Source: Ovis canadensis | Taxonomy: Eukaryota; Chordata; Mammalia; Artiodactyla; Bovidae | Direction of reading: 5' to 3' | Assembly (NCBI RefSeq): GCF_042477335.2 | Contig: NC_091245.1 | Location: 112,750,501-112,814,500 of the forward strand | Length of the DNA: 64,000 nucleotides | Shown here: positions 1 to 11,401 of the stretch, piece after piece | How positions within the stretch are numbered: the stretch's first letter is position 1 | How the letters are laid out: the number at the start of each line of letters is the position of its first letter | Notes under the pieces: model-generated | The model's database searches: none | Told to the model about the DNA's origin: nothing | The model's input: only the letters and a program-made list of their open reading frames with translations | Translations under genes and position numbers: made by a program

Positions 1-1261
1 AAAAATATTAAAAATATATCTGGCCCTCTCTGGTGTTATGGGCCGTGTGGGATCACTTCCAAGGTGGTTCCCTCTGTTTAACTTCTGTTTGCTGGTTTTT
101 TAGGCTCACTAGTTCAGTCACGCTGTGGGGAGGGGGGATGCTGCAAACAAATAGCACTGTCGTGTGCACACAGTATCTCTGCCCCGCTTGACCTGTCCTT
201 TCTCGCGGCGCACAAACCGCTCCGGCTCTAGGATGCTCAGCCGGGAACCGTCTGGGGCCGGCCCTAGGCTGTGTGCACTTCCCCAGTCCAAGCCACTCAG
301 GTTTGGCGCTCAGGCAGCCCTCAGAGGCACAAATGCGGCTGGAACTGTGCTTTGTGCCCTTCCCAGGTCCGAGTAGCTCAGGAGTTTGGCGAGCGCGATC
401 ACCGCAGCTTGTCACCTTTTCTGCCGCTGCTGCTCAGCTTTCTGGGTGGACCGCTGGTGCACCCCGTGAGGCAGATTGTGACTGTCCAACACCCCCAGAA
501 GTCTTAGCAAAGGAGCCTGCTTGCAGTTAAGTAAGTAAAGTCTCTCCGGGTCTGCAATTGCCCCTTTCCAGACCTTACGGCTCTGGCTGCCTGTCCCCGG
601 CGGGGGATGGTCTGCAGCCGGCTTATTTCGTTCCGTCCTTTGTTCTGTGCTCGGTCCTGGCGGTGTCTTACGTTTGAGCTTTTCACGTGGTAGCTATCCC
701 ACAGTCTGATTTGCTAGCCCAAGTTAGATCGTTCTGGTTGCACGTGGGGCGTTCCTGCCCGATTCTTACAAAGCACTGCAGCCCGCGCCTCCCGCGGGTC
801 CCTGCCCTGCCCCCACTTCCCAATGGCGGATGCAGGCGTCTGTGCTGCTTTTCCGCTGGGGGAGTTACTGGTGGGCTTGTAATCTGTTGGTTTTAATTAT
901 TTGTCTATTTTTCCTTCCTGTTATGTTGCCCTCTGTGTTTCCAAGGCTCGCCACAGACTCGGCAGGGAGAGTGTTTCCTGGTGTTTGGAAACCTCTCCTT
1001 AAAATTCCCTTCCCGGGACGGGCTTCCCTTCCTGGGACAGAGCTCCCTCCCCACCTCCTTTGTCTCCTTTTTCATCTTTTATATTTTTTCCTACCTGTTT
1101 TTGAAGACAATGGTCTGCTTTTCTGGTTGCCTGATGTCCTCTGCCAGCCTACAGAAGTTGTTTTGTGAAGTTTGCTCAGCACTGAAATGTTCTTTTGAGG
1201 AATTTGTGAGGGAGAAAGTGGTCTTCCCGTCCTATTCCTCCGCCATCTTTCCCTCCATTCA
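1..1261 (-). mobile_element. L1 5' UTR fragment (antisense)
   Basis: This GC-rich stretch closely matches the 5' end of the complete L1 at about 33500-34925, in the same orientation: the same order of CCGG-containing blocks and the same pyrimidine-rich end (TTTTCTGGTTGCCTGATG against TTTTCTGGGTCCCTGATG). The rest of the L1 body should lie to the left of the window. Its 5' end abuts an ERV LTR piece at about 1262. The short ORFs here are not conserved coding sequence. Confidence 0.8.
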
Positions 1262-2303
1262 ACATGATTATTCTTAAAGGTTAATACTTATTTCTCCTAT
1301 ATGCTAGTTATATTCATTATAAGGGCAGGGAATATGGAGATTTAGCAGCAAACATCAGCCCAACAAATGAAAACCCTTCACCAATGTTCCCCTTAAGATC
1401 TGTTTAGTCTTAAGATAGTGATAAAGTTACATTTTTACATAGCAAGGACACAGTGATTTATAACAAAGTACAGTGATCTATAACAAAAGAGAAAATTCAT
1501 TAACTCAAAAAGTCTAGTATTGCTAACATCAAAAACTACTATATTTCCTTTTCTATATTCCAAATACATTAATATATTCCCAGGTGCCTAAGGATATGGA
1601 GGCCTGGCAGCAATCATTGACTCAACAATGAGAAAAGCCCTATGCTAATTAAGATTTTCAAAATACTCCAAACTCTCTGTGCTGTTTATGGCTGAGAGGC
1701 AGTAAACAATCATGTGCGTAGTGGCAGGAGTATGGATAATCCTGTCACACAAACTAGTCTGCCAGCAGAGAGGTTTGACCTGAGACACCCTTGTCACACC
1801 CAGGACAGGAAATATGGAGACTTAGCAATTATTGGCACCACAAATGAAAAACCCTTTACCAATATAATTCCTAACCAATCCGCTATACTAATAATTTCTA
1901 ATTTCCCAAAAGAATCTGCCTTTAATAAGTCTAAAACATCTCATGCCTCTCACATTTGGGAGGCTGTAAACAATCACATGTGGCTGGACAAACCTGTACA
2001 GGCAGGCTAGAGGACCTTCAGAGGAGTTCGTAAGTTGAAACACTCTTGTCACGCCCAGGAATTTTTATTGACTTGGAGCTGTAACTCAACTCCTTCTCTG
2101 AGAGAGGTAATGGGGGTCAGCCCCCCATAAAGTCAGAGGTGTAGGTGAGAGCATGAAACAGTAAAGTAGGTGGACTCTGCTTTGGGGGGTAGATGCTCGG
2201 GAACAGGGGGTTTCCTGAGGCTCGATCCCACCTTTGCATAATGCCAAGCCTCCTTCCTCATGACCTTTGCCATGGGCGGAGTTCCTCACGCTGGCTCCCG
2301 GCA
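1262..2303 (-). mobile_element. ERV LTR piece, antisense, truncated
   Basis: Nearly colinear with 24348-25345, the U3 side of the antisense LTR at 23455-25369, and more distantly with the LTRs at 13019-16756 and 57581-58941. It ends at CTGGCTCCCGGCA like the others, but starts inside the element where an L1 5' end abuts it. The most economical reading is that the L1 inserted into this LTR and the missing part lies left of the window. No viral gene is present. Confidence 0.7.
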
Positions 2304-2436
2304 GATGGCATTGCCGACTCAATGGTTATGAGTTTGAGTAAGCTCTGGGAGTTGGTAATGGACAGGGAGGCCTGGTGTGCTGCAGTCCTTGGGGTTGCAA
2401 AAAGTCAGACACTATTGAGCAACTGAACTGAACTGA
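2304..2436 (+). mobile_element. BovB 3'-end fragment
   Basis: The last ~130 bp of a BovB (RTE-clade LINE): the conserved block with GGACAGGGAGGCCTGG, then an ACTGAACTGA tail. It sits directly between an ERV LTR end and a second BovB piece. Confidence 0.8.
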
Positions 2437-3165
2437 ATGGAAGAAAGCAAAGAGGAACTAAACCTCTTGATGAGGGTGAGGGAGAGTGAAAAACCCAGCT
2501 TAAAATTAAATATTAAAAAAACTAAGATCATGGCATCCAGCTCCATCATATCATGGCAAATAGAAGGGGAAAAGGTGGAAGCAGTGACAGATTTCCTCTT
2601 CTTGGGCTCTAAAATCACTGTGGATAGTGACTGCAGCCATGAAATCAGAAGATGGTTGTTTCTTGGCAGGAAAGCTATGACAAACCTAGACAGTATATTG
2701 AAAAGCGAAGACATCACTTTGCCAACAAAGGTCTGTACAGTCAAGGCTATCGTCTCTTCAGTGGTCACATATAGTTATGAGAGCTGGACTATAAAGAAGG
2801 CAAAGCACCAAAGAATTGATGCCTTTGAAGTGTGATGCTGGAGAAGATTCTTGAGAGTTCCTTGGAGAACAAAGAGATAAAATCAGTCAATCTTAAAGGA
2901 AATCAACCCTGAATTCTCATTGGAAGGACTGATGCTGAGGCTGAAATTCTAATATTTTTGTCACATGATGTGAACAGCTGACTCAATGGAAACGCTTGAG
3001 GGCAGAAGGAGAAGAGGAAGTCAGAGGATGAGATGGCTGGATGACATTGCTGATGCAATAGACATGAAGTTGGGCAAACTCCAGGAGAAGATGAAGGACA
3101 GAGAGGCCTGGTGTGCTACAATCCACAGGGTAGCAAAGAGTCGGACAAGACCAGGCAATTGAACA
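2437..3165 (+). mobile_element. BovB 3' fragment, degraded
   Basis: Encodes the region after the reverse-transcriptase core of BovB. The open piece at 2437-2835 aligns by eye with the ends of the BovB ORFs at 16359 and 29200 (KTKIMAS, ITVDSDCSHEIRR, YESWTIKKA). Later in-frame stops and the absence of the upstream part show a dead 5'-truncated copy. Confidence 0.85.
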
Positions 3166-3602
3166 ACAAGAACTTCAAATCTCACTATCAAGTGTTATAT
3201 ATTTAATTTCCTTTTAAAGGTTTGATCAACAAATAAGCCCTCCCAAATACTTATAGAAGGCTTGTAAATCTAACCTATTAAAGTTTTAATTATGGTAATT
3301 CTTAATTTGTTTTAAAATATTCAATACCTCATATATACTTGATAAGATTTCCAACTAAAATCCTAAATGTAAATCAATTACTCAACTACATAGTTCAAAT
3401 CAGAACCACAAAGTTAACTATAACTTTAATAAGCTAAATTTCTCAAACAATGCATATACTTAAACAAATGTATTAATTAATATCTTGAACATGTCTATTC
3501 TGAATTCTTTGTCTTTCCAGGACTGAAAGATTCATAACTACAAAGGAAATAATAGTCTCAAGACCAGTTATTCCTTGGGGAACCTTCTCAGCCAAGTATT
3601 TT
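3166..3602. other. Intergenic, AT-rich, no gene seen
   Basis: AT-rich sequence with no recognisable exon, RNA gene or young repeat. Confidence 0.6.
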
Positions 3603-3799
3603 AGTCACTCAATCACATCCCACTCTTTGGAGTGGGACTGTGGCCTACTAGACTTGTCTGTCCTTGGGATTCTCCAGGCAAGAATACTGGAGTAGGTTGC
3701 CATTTCATTCTCCAGGGAATCTTCTTGACCCAGGGATCACAGCCGCATCTCCTGCATTGCAGGCAAATTCTTTTACCACTGAGCTATCAAGGAAGTCCT
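3603..3799 (-). repeat. Bov-tA SINE, antisense
   Basis: Reverse complement of the tRNA-Glu-derived Bov-tA SINE. The diagnostic blocks TTCTCCAGGCAAGAATACTGG and GACCCAGGGATC are present and it ends in the reverse complement of the GGACTTCC head. 3800-4308 beyond it is unassigned. Confidence 0.85.
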
Positions 3800-4308
3800 C
3801 TCAGCCAAAAGCAGTTGCTTAATGACCAAGCATCACTGAGAAGTTAGCTGAGGTTCTATTTACTTGCTTTGCTGATGCCCTCTAAAACGCTGGTCTCATA
3901 GCTTGTGTCCTCTAGACTCAACTTGCTCACTGTGGTGTTATCTAATTCTTCCCCTCCCTGCAATTACAGAACTTGATTTTTCTTTTGCATTTCTTTTGTT
4001 CTTAAGATATTTAACTCTATTTCCTTTTAGGTGTAAAGGGTTTTGAACTTGTCAAAATTCTATACTCTTTTCATATTCTTCCAATCTTTAGGAGTTTATA
4101 CATATTAAAACCCCACACAACATTAAAAGTAAAGTCCAAAAAAGTGCAGTTTTGTAAAATGCAGGGTCAGCCTAATTGCAGAATTCATGAAGAACTTACT
4201 AAGGGCTTATGATGAGTCTATGCAACTAAATTTAGGGCTGTGGCTTCAGGATCCAAATCATAGCCCAGGCTGGGGTTTGATGCTCTCTGAGGGCAATGCG
4301 CAGTAGAT

Positions 4309-4684
4309 AAAAGCCTATGACTGTGTCTCTTTCCCTGTCTTGCATACACAGATGTGTATAACGGACTTTTGGACTCAGAGGGAGAGGGAGAGGGTGGGAT
4401 GATTTGGGAGAATGACATTCTAACATGTATACTATCATGTGAATTGAATCGCCAGTCTATGTCTGACGCAGGATGCAGCATGCTTGGGGCTGGTGCATGG
4501 GGATGACCCAGACAGTTGTTATGGGGAGGGAGGTGGGAGGGGGGTTCATGTTTGGGAATGCATGTAAGAATTAAAGATTTTAAAATTTAAAAAATAAAAA
4601 ACTAAAATTAAAAAAAATAAAAAATTTAAAAAAAAAATAAAAAAATAAAAAAGAAAAAAAAAAAAAAAAAAAAGCCTATGACTG
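4309..4684 (+). mobile_element. 5'-truncated L1 3' end with poly(A) and TSD
   Basis: About 345 bp of the L1 3' UTR ending in a long A-rich tail (4575-4672). It is flanked by a 15-bp direct repeat, AAAAGCCTATGACTG, at 4309-4323 and 4670-4684. The same 3' end is seen in antisense at 22004 and 39022. The intact duplication marks a fairly recent, target-primed insertion. Confidence 0.85.
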
Positions 4685-5063
4685 GCTGGATTCCAGGACA
4701 GCAGCAGGGATTCAAGACATTTTCCAGGCATTTTTACCCTTTGCTGGTTTGGTTCAAGGACACTGAGAAACTGGAGATGCTGGGACCAACCTCCCTCCTC
4801 TCTGCCTCCCAGCACTAGGTGCCTTTGCATTAACAGCCAAATGAGAACATTAGCCTTCCTGTATGTGCACAGGGGCTAGGAAAATACAAGACCCCATTTG
4901 CTGACTACATTATATCAAAATTCACATTACTTTAGATTTTTACTGTACTTAATTACTATACTTAAATGATACTTCATTTGGAGTCTGTGTATCACAAGAC
5001 TCATCTATGTTCATAACTTCAAAAAAGGTCCTCCCAATGACATTTCCCTCAATAAGCCTCAGG

Positions 5064-5274
5064 TGGCTTCCCTGGTGGCTCAGATGGTAAAGCGTCTTCC
5101 TGCAATGCAGGAGACCTAGTTTTGATCCCTGGGTCAGGAAGATCCCCTGGAGAAGGAAATGGCGACCCACTCCAGTATTCTTGCCTGGGAAATTCCATGG
5201 ATAGAGAAGCCCTGTAGGCTACAACCCATGGGATCGCAGAGTCGGACACGACTGAGCGACCTCACTTTCACTTT
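5064..5274 (+). repeat. Bov-tA SINE
   Basis: Sense-orientation tRNA-derived SINE: head GGCTTCCCTGGTGGCTCAG, box-B-like GTTTTGATCC, BovB-derived tail ending GACTGAGCGACC. The head is tRNA-like only and is not a tRNA gene. Confidence 0.9.
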
Positions 5275-5658
5275 TCCTCATCTCTAAAATGCGGATATCA
5301 GGAGTATCAATGAAGTAGGGTTGATTTGAGAATTGAAAGAGAAAACATATTAAATTTTTGAGAGAAATTAAAGATAAAAAGAGAATTGAAAGAGAAAAGG
5401 AGAAAAAGCTCCAAGCACAAAGCCTTACCTATAGTAATTACTCAACAGATATTAGTGATTATTTTTATTATTATCAATACCTTTGTTCTCTCCTCCCACA
5501 CAGGCTGTCATGCTCTTACCTGGGCTCCCTAAAAGCCCCTTACCTGTCTTCTCATACTGCAGTCTCATTCCTTCCATACACCTTTCACTACTGCTGTTGG
5601 AGTAAGCTTTCTACAAGTCCTTGAATCATGCCATTCCTCTGCTTCAAAACACATGCTA

Positions 5659-5975
5659 GGGCATTCTCTGCTGACTCAGTGGTAAGGAATCCATCTGCCA
5701 ATGCAGGAGACATGGGTTTGATTTCTGATCCAGGAAGATGCCACGTGCTGTGGAGCAACGAAGCCCACGCACCACACCTACTGAACCCACATGCCGTGAC
5801 TACTAAAGACCAAGCACTGTAGAGCCTGTGCTCCACAACAAGAGAAGCCAATGCAATAAGAAGTTTGTGCACCACAACTAGAGTAGCCTCCACTTGCCAC
5901 ACTGAGACAAAAAGTCCAAGGAACAATGAAGACCCAGCAGAGCCAAAAATAAATAAAGTTGTCTTTTTTTAAAAA
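5659..5975 (+). repeat. BovA-type tRNA-derived SINE
   Basis: Starts with a degenerate SINE head (CTGACTCAGTGGTAAGGAATC) and continues with the dimer-like body (CCACAACAAGAGAAGCCA) to an AAATAAATAAAG tail and A-rich stretch. Confidence 0.8.
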
Positions 5976-6015
5976 AAAGAAAAACACCTGCTGGATCACC
6001 ACTGCCTTTAACTTG

Positions 6016-6356
6016 TTGTCTTAGTCCATTTGGGCCTCTAAAACAAAAATACCATAGACTGGGTTCCTTATAAACAAGAAATTTACTTCTCACAGTTCTG
6101 GAAGCTAGGAAGTCAAGGTTTAAGTCACCAGCAGATGTGGTGTCTGGTGAGAGTCTACTTCCTGATTCATAGACAATCATCTCCTCATTGTGTCCTCACA
6201 TGGCACAAACTCTGGGATCTCCTGTATAAGGATGCTAATCCCATTCTTGAGGGCTCCACTCTCTTGACCTCATCATCTCCCACTTCCTAATACCATCATA
6301 TTTGGAGTTATATTTCAACACGTAAATGTTAAGGAGACCCAAACATTCAGTCCCTA
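6016..6356 (+). repeat. Old mammalian interspersed repeat, copy 1
   Basis: Contains CACAGTTCTGGAAGCTAGGAAG followed by TGTGTCCTCACATGG. The same sequence family recurs at 36490-36860 and, split by an L1, at 38800-39021 and 41062-41215. I could not assign its class by eye. Confidence 0.6.
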
Positions 6357-6488
6357 GCTCCTAGGTTGTAAGACCCTTTATATGGGCTTGGCAACCATTC
6401 TTGGCCCCACATCCTGCAGCTCCTCTCTAGACAGCTATGTTTTAGCCACAGGGCCAGTACTAGAGTGAAGTGATAGAGGCACCTAGAG

Positions 6489-6760
6489 CAGGGGTTCCCC
6501 ACCCCTGGGCCATGGCCTGTTAGGAACTGGGCCATACAGCAGGAGGTGAGCAGTGGGCAAGTAAGCAAAGCTTCATCCGAATTTGCAGCAGCTCCCCATC
6601 GCTCTCATTAACACCTGAGCTCCACCCCCTGTCAGGTCAGCAGTGGCATTAGATTCTCAAAGGAGTGCAAACCCTACTGCACTTGAATCACCCCAAAACC
6701 ATCCCCCACCCCCCACTTTGCAGAAAAATTGTCTTTCACAAAAAAGATTGGGGACAACTG
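6489..6760. mobile_element. Non-autonomous DNA transposon, hAT-like
   Basis: A 272-bp element whose ends form imperfect inverted repeats: CAGGGGTTCCCCACC on the left, and CAGTTGTCCCCAATC as the reverse complement of the right end. The interior matches a common mammalian hAT-type MITE. No transposase is encoded and no clear 8-bp duplication was seen. Confidence 0.55.
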
Positions 6761-6989
6761 ATCCCCAAATTTAAGGAGACACAAATTTAAGGAGACATTC
6801 TCTCTCTCTGGATTGCATCATCAGCATGACCAGCCTCTGGAGAAGCTCTCCATGGGCAGAGGCTGCTCTTCTAATTGTCCTCCCCTTCCTCTCCATCCTC
6901 TTAGACTTCCTAGGTTCAAATTCTCATTGACTACAAAACTCAGAGCGAGCTACTTAATCTCTTTGTACTTCAGTTTCCTGTTCTATTCA

Positions 6990-7063
6990 AGCTAAGTCAC
7001 TTCAGTTGTGTGACTCTTTGCTACCCTATGGACTGTAGCCCACCAGGCTTCTCTGGCCATGGG
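6990..7063 (-). repeat. Bov-tA SINE fragment, antisense
   Basis: Short antisense piece of the Bov-tA tail: AAGTCACTTCAGTTGTGTGA, then GGACTGTAGCCCACCAGGCT. Confidence 0.75.
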
Positions 7064-7354
7064 ACTTAGAGTGTTGACTCTGTCTATAGAGTAGAAATTA
7101 TTTTTTAAAATAGCCATCTCATAAAGCTGTTGTGAGGACTAATGAATTAATACATGTCAAATATTGGAAGAGAACTCAGCACCCAAAAAGCACTCACTGA
7201 ATGTTAACTAAAACTACACACTCCACCATCCTGAAGTTTTCAAGTCCTCTAATGTTCCAGCCTAAGTAAATATATGAATCTCAAGGTACAAGAAGTTACA
7301 GCTATTACACTGTCAGTTCAAAAGAAGCCAGCATCCCAAGGTAAGATAAAAGGA

Positions 7355-9997
7355 ATTATGTCACCCCCAACCACCAGGACCCAGTGACTCCACAGAGACT
7401 GAGCCAGACCTGACTTTGAGTGTTTGAGTGTTTCCTGTGGAGGCACAGGTCAGCAGTGGCCTGCCACAGGGACAGGGGCTCTGGCTGCAGCAGCCCTGGG
7501 ACATGAAGCATGTGGCATAAGCCCTCTTGGAGGAGGTCACCATTAGCCCCACCATAAAGCCGCCAAGCAGATGATGCACAAACTGCAGAACAATTATATC
7601 AAAGAAATTCTCTCACTGTTAAGAAAGTTCTTAAGGACTCACAACAGATTTCCCATCCTGGGAATCTGGCAAAGGGGCTGAGAAATCTCAGGGAATTTGA
7701 CCTTGGAGGCCAGTGAGATTTGATTACAGAACTCCCACAGGAATGGAGATACAGACTCTTGGAGAGCACAAGCAAAACCTTGTGTGTACCAGGAGCCAGG
7801 AGAAAGAAGCAGTGTCCCTATAAGAGACTGAGCCAGACTTGCCTGTGAGTGTCCAGGAGTCTCTAGCGAAGGCATGGGTTGACAAGTGGCCTGCTGTGGG
7901 GTCAGGGGCACTGAATACAGCAGTACAGGAGTAAGTCCTTTTGAAAGAGGTCCCCATTACCTCCACCATAGTTTGGTCTCAGGCTAAACAACAGGGAGGG
8001 AACACAGACCAACCCATCAACAGAAAATTGATTAAAGGTTTACTGAACCCAGCCCATTAGAATAAGACACAGATTCTCCCACAGTCAGTCTCTCCAATCA
8101 GGAAGCTTCCATAAGCCTCTTATCCTTATCCATCAGAGGGCAGACAGAATGAAAACCACAATCACAGAAAACTAACCAAACTGATCACATGGATCACAGC
8201 CTTGTCTAACTCAATGAAACTATGAGCCATGCTGTGTAGGATCACTCAAGATGAACAGGTCATGGCAAAAACTTCTGACAAAACGTGATCCAGTGGAGAA
8301 GGGAATAGCAAGCCATTTCAATATTGTTGCCTTGAGAACCCCATGAACAGCATGAAAAGGCAAAAAGATATGACACTGAAAGATGAACTCCCCAGGTTGG
8401 TAGGTGCCCAATATGCTACTGGAGAGCAGTGGAAAAATAACTCCAGAAAGAATGAAGAGATGGAGCCAAAGTGAAAACAACACCCAGTTGTGGATGTGAC
8501 TGGTAATGAAAATAAAGTCTGATGCTGTAAAGGAAAATGATGCAGAGGCATCTGGAATGTCAGGTCCATGAATCAAGGCAAATTGGAAGTGGTCAAATAG
8601 GAGATGGCAAGAGTGAACATCGACATTTTAGGAATCAGTGAACTAAAATGGACTGGAACGGGCAAATTTAATTCAGATGACCATTGTGTATACTACTGTG
8701 GGAAAGAATCCCTCAGAAGAAATGGAGTAGCCCTCATAGTCAGCAAGAGTCTGAAATGCAGTACTTGGGTGCAGTCTCAAAAATGGCAAAATGACCTCTG
8801 TTCGTTTCCATTGTAAACCATTCAATATCACAGTAATCCAACTCTATGCCCCAACCACTAACGCTGAAGAAGCTGAAGCTGAACGGTCCTATGAAGACCT
8901 ACAAGACCTTCTAGAACTAACACCAAAAAAATATGTCCTTTTCATCATAGGGGCCTGGAATGCAAAAGTAGTAAGTCAAGAGATACCTGGAGTTACAGGC
9001 ACGTTTGGCCTTGGAGTACAAAATGAAGCAGCACAAAGGCTAACAGAGTTTTTCCAAGAGAATGCACTGGTCATAGCAAATGCCCTTTCCCAAATACACA
9101 AGAAATGACTCTACACATGGACATCACAGGATGGTCAACACTGAAATCAGATTGATTATATTCTTTGCAACCAAAAATGGAGAAGCTTTATATAGTCAGC
9201 AAAAAGAAGACCAGGAGCTGACTGTGGCTCAGATCATGAACTCCTTCCTGCAAAATTCAGACTTAAATTGAAGAAAGTAAGGATAACCTCTAGATCATTC
9301 GAGTATGACCTAAATCAAATCCCTTTAGGATTATACAATGGAAGAAACAAATGAATTCAAGGATTAGATCTGACAAACAGAGTACCTGAAGAACTATGGA
9401 TGGAGGTTTGTGACATTGTACAGGAGGCAACTGTACATAGTCAACAAAGTGATCAAAACTATCCATCCCCAAGAAAAAGAAATGCAAAAGGCAAAATGAT
9501 TGCCTGAGGAGGCCTTACAAATAGTTGAGAAAAGAAGAGAAGCTAAAAGCAAAGGCAAAAAGAAAAGATATACCCATCTGAATATAAAGTTCCAAAGAAT
9601 AGCAAGGAGAGATAAGAAAGCCTCCTAATGTGATCAATGCAAAGAAATAGAGGAAAATAATGGAATGGAAGACTAGAGATCTCTTCAAGAAAGTTAGAGA
9701 TACCAGGGGAATATTTCATGCAAAGATGGGCACAATAAAGGACAAAAATGGTATGGACCTAATAGAAGCAGAAAATATTAAGAAGAGGTGGCAAGAATAC
9801 ACAGAAGAACTATACAAAAAAAAAAAAATCCTAATGACTCAGATAACCATGATGGTGTGATCACTCACCTATAGCCAGACATCCTGGAACTCAAAGTCAA
9901 CTGGGCCTTAGGAAGCATCACTACGAACAAAGATAGTGGAGGTGATGGAATTCCAGGTGAGCTCTTTCAAATCCTGAAAGATTATGCTATAAAGTGC
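7355..9997 (+). mobile_element. BovB LINE, 5' part (UTR, endonuclease, start of RT)
   Basis: 5' portion of a long BovB. The untranslated region (about 7355-8580) contains two related blocks near 7370-7560 and 7788-7980. The APE-type endonuclease region follows in broken frames: 8604-8816 and 8791-9108 encode IDILGISELKWTG, VIQLYAPTTNAEEAEAE and FIIGAWNAKV, where intact copies have GDWNAKV, so a catalytic-motif Asp is replaced by Ala. Stops and frameshifts show an inactive copy. At 9997 it is interrupted by a solo LTR and resumes at 11402. Confidence 0.85.
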
Positions 9998-11401
9998 TGT
10001 TGTAGCCACACCTTCCGGGAAACAAACTCACTTCAGAAGGACGATGCAGATAGTGAAGAGCAGTTTATTACACCAGCGGGCCCAAGACAGAGTCTCCTCT
10101 TAGCCAAGGACCCTGACCAGCTTCTGTGAAAATCTTTTATACCCTTTGTGTAGGTGTTCAAACCCATCTCCCCAAATTCCTTGAAACCTGCGTAATCAAA
10201 GAGAGGTAGATCCAGTCACAATAGCCCCATCACTCATGTGTCATGTGCTTAAACAGTTAAACAACTGGTCATTAATCGATAAGCCCAAGGTTGCTGCTAA
10301 GTCACTTCAGTCGTGTCCGACTCTGTGCGACCTAATGGACTGCAGCCCACCAGGCTCCCCCGTCCCTGGAATTCTCCAGGCAAGAACACTGGAGTGGGTT
10401 GCCATTTTCCTTCTCCAATGCATGAAAGTGAAACGTGAAAGTGAAGTCACTCAGTTGTGTCCGACTCCATGCGACCCCATGGACTGCAGCCTACCAGGCT
10501 CCTCCATCCATGGGTTTTTCCAGGGAAGAGTACTGGAGTGGGGTGCCATTGCCTTCTCCAGGGAGAACATTATACGGAGCCATCAAGTCCCTCAAATACT
10601 TTTAAAATCCCCTGTTAGTAGTTTAGCCAAATCTACTAAAATCACACAGCAATGAGCCCTTTACTTTTTCCTAATAGTAGGATCACAAAGCACTGAAGAA
10701 AAAATTACTGTGATCAACACAAAGCAATGCAAAATGACTGAAGACAAATGTGTTCAGTTACTCTTTTAAAATCTAACAGTTGTTAATATTGTTTTAAAAA
10801 CATCAGGTTTTAGATTTAAATCTCTTGCACAAAATTGATGATTCTATCATGTCAGAGATGGATTAGAAAAATGCAAGAATTTAGTGCCTACATCCACTCT
10901 CATAGTCCTGTCTGGGAAACGATTCCCCTCCACCTTTTTTTTTTTTTTTTTTTTGGCCCTGCAGTAAGTTGTCCTGAGATTAATGATGAAACATTAGGTA
11001 AAATTAGCAAGCTTTTTTCTTCAAATTATATAAAATCACCATTTAAAATATTCTTTAAAAATATTAACAGCTGTTTTCTATCTTGTGCTTGATTCAGAAA
11101 CAGGTATAAATTTGCTCCTTATAGATCAGAAAAACCCAATGTTACACTCTGATAAGTACAGAAAAAAAATTATGACCTGTCTGGAGATAGGGATGATTAG
11201 TAGATGTTTTCTCTTAGGTGACGAGTAATCTAGGTATGACTCTCAGGGTTCCTTTGTCCGGAGTGGGTCTTATCCTTCTGCTGGTGTGTCATTTCCATAG
11301 GCACTAAGCACAGAGTTCAGAGTCCATGGAAAAGGCAGCCGCACATGGCCAGCACTGAACAGGCCTAGGACAGAATCCAGGCCCTATGGTCTCCTCCTTC
11401 A
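9998..11401 (-). mobile_element. Solo ERV LTR (second family), antisense
   Basis: Starts TG and ends CA, with a 4-bp duplication GTGC at 9994-9997 and 11402-11405, inside a BovB. On the - strand a TATA-like TATAAAAG (rev. comp. near 10135) and an AATAAA (rev. comp. near 10067) sit in the order expected of U3-R. It carries a Bov-tA at 10290-10563. Nothing between its ends resembles gag, pro, pol or env, so it is a solo LTR left by recombination. It is unrelated by eye to the LTRs at 13019 and 57581. Confidence 0.65.
10290..10563 (-). repeat. Bov-tA SINE (dimeric form), antisense
   Basis: TTGCTGCTAAGTCACTTCAG, then two successive antisense Bov-tA-like blocks separated by CATGAAAGTGAAACGTGAAAG. 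It is nested in the solo LTR, so it is younger than that LTR. Confidence 0.85.

Noticed and set aside
5064-5140. tRNA-like sequence with box A/B features
   Set aside because: It is the tRNA-derived head of a Bov-tA SINE, without a proper tRNA fold, and repeats many times in the window.
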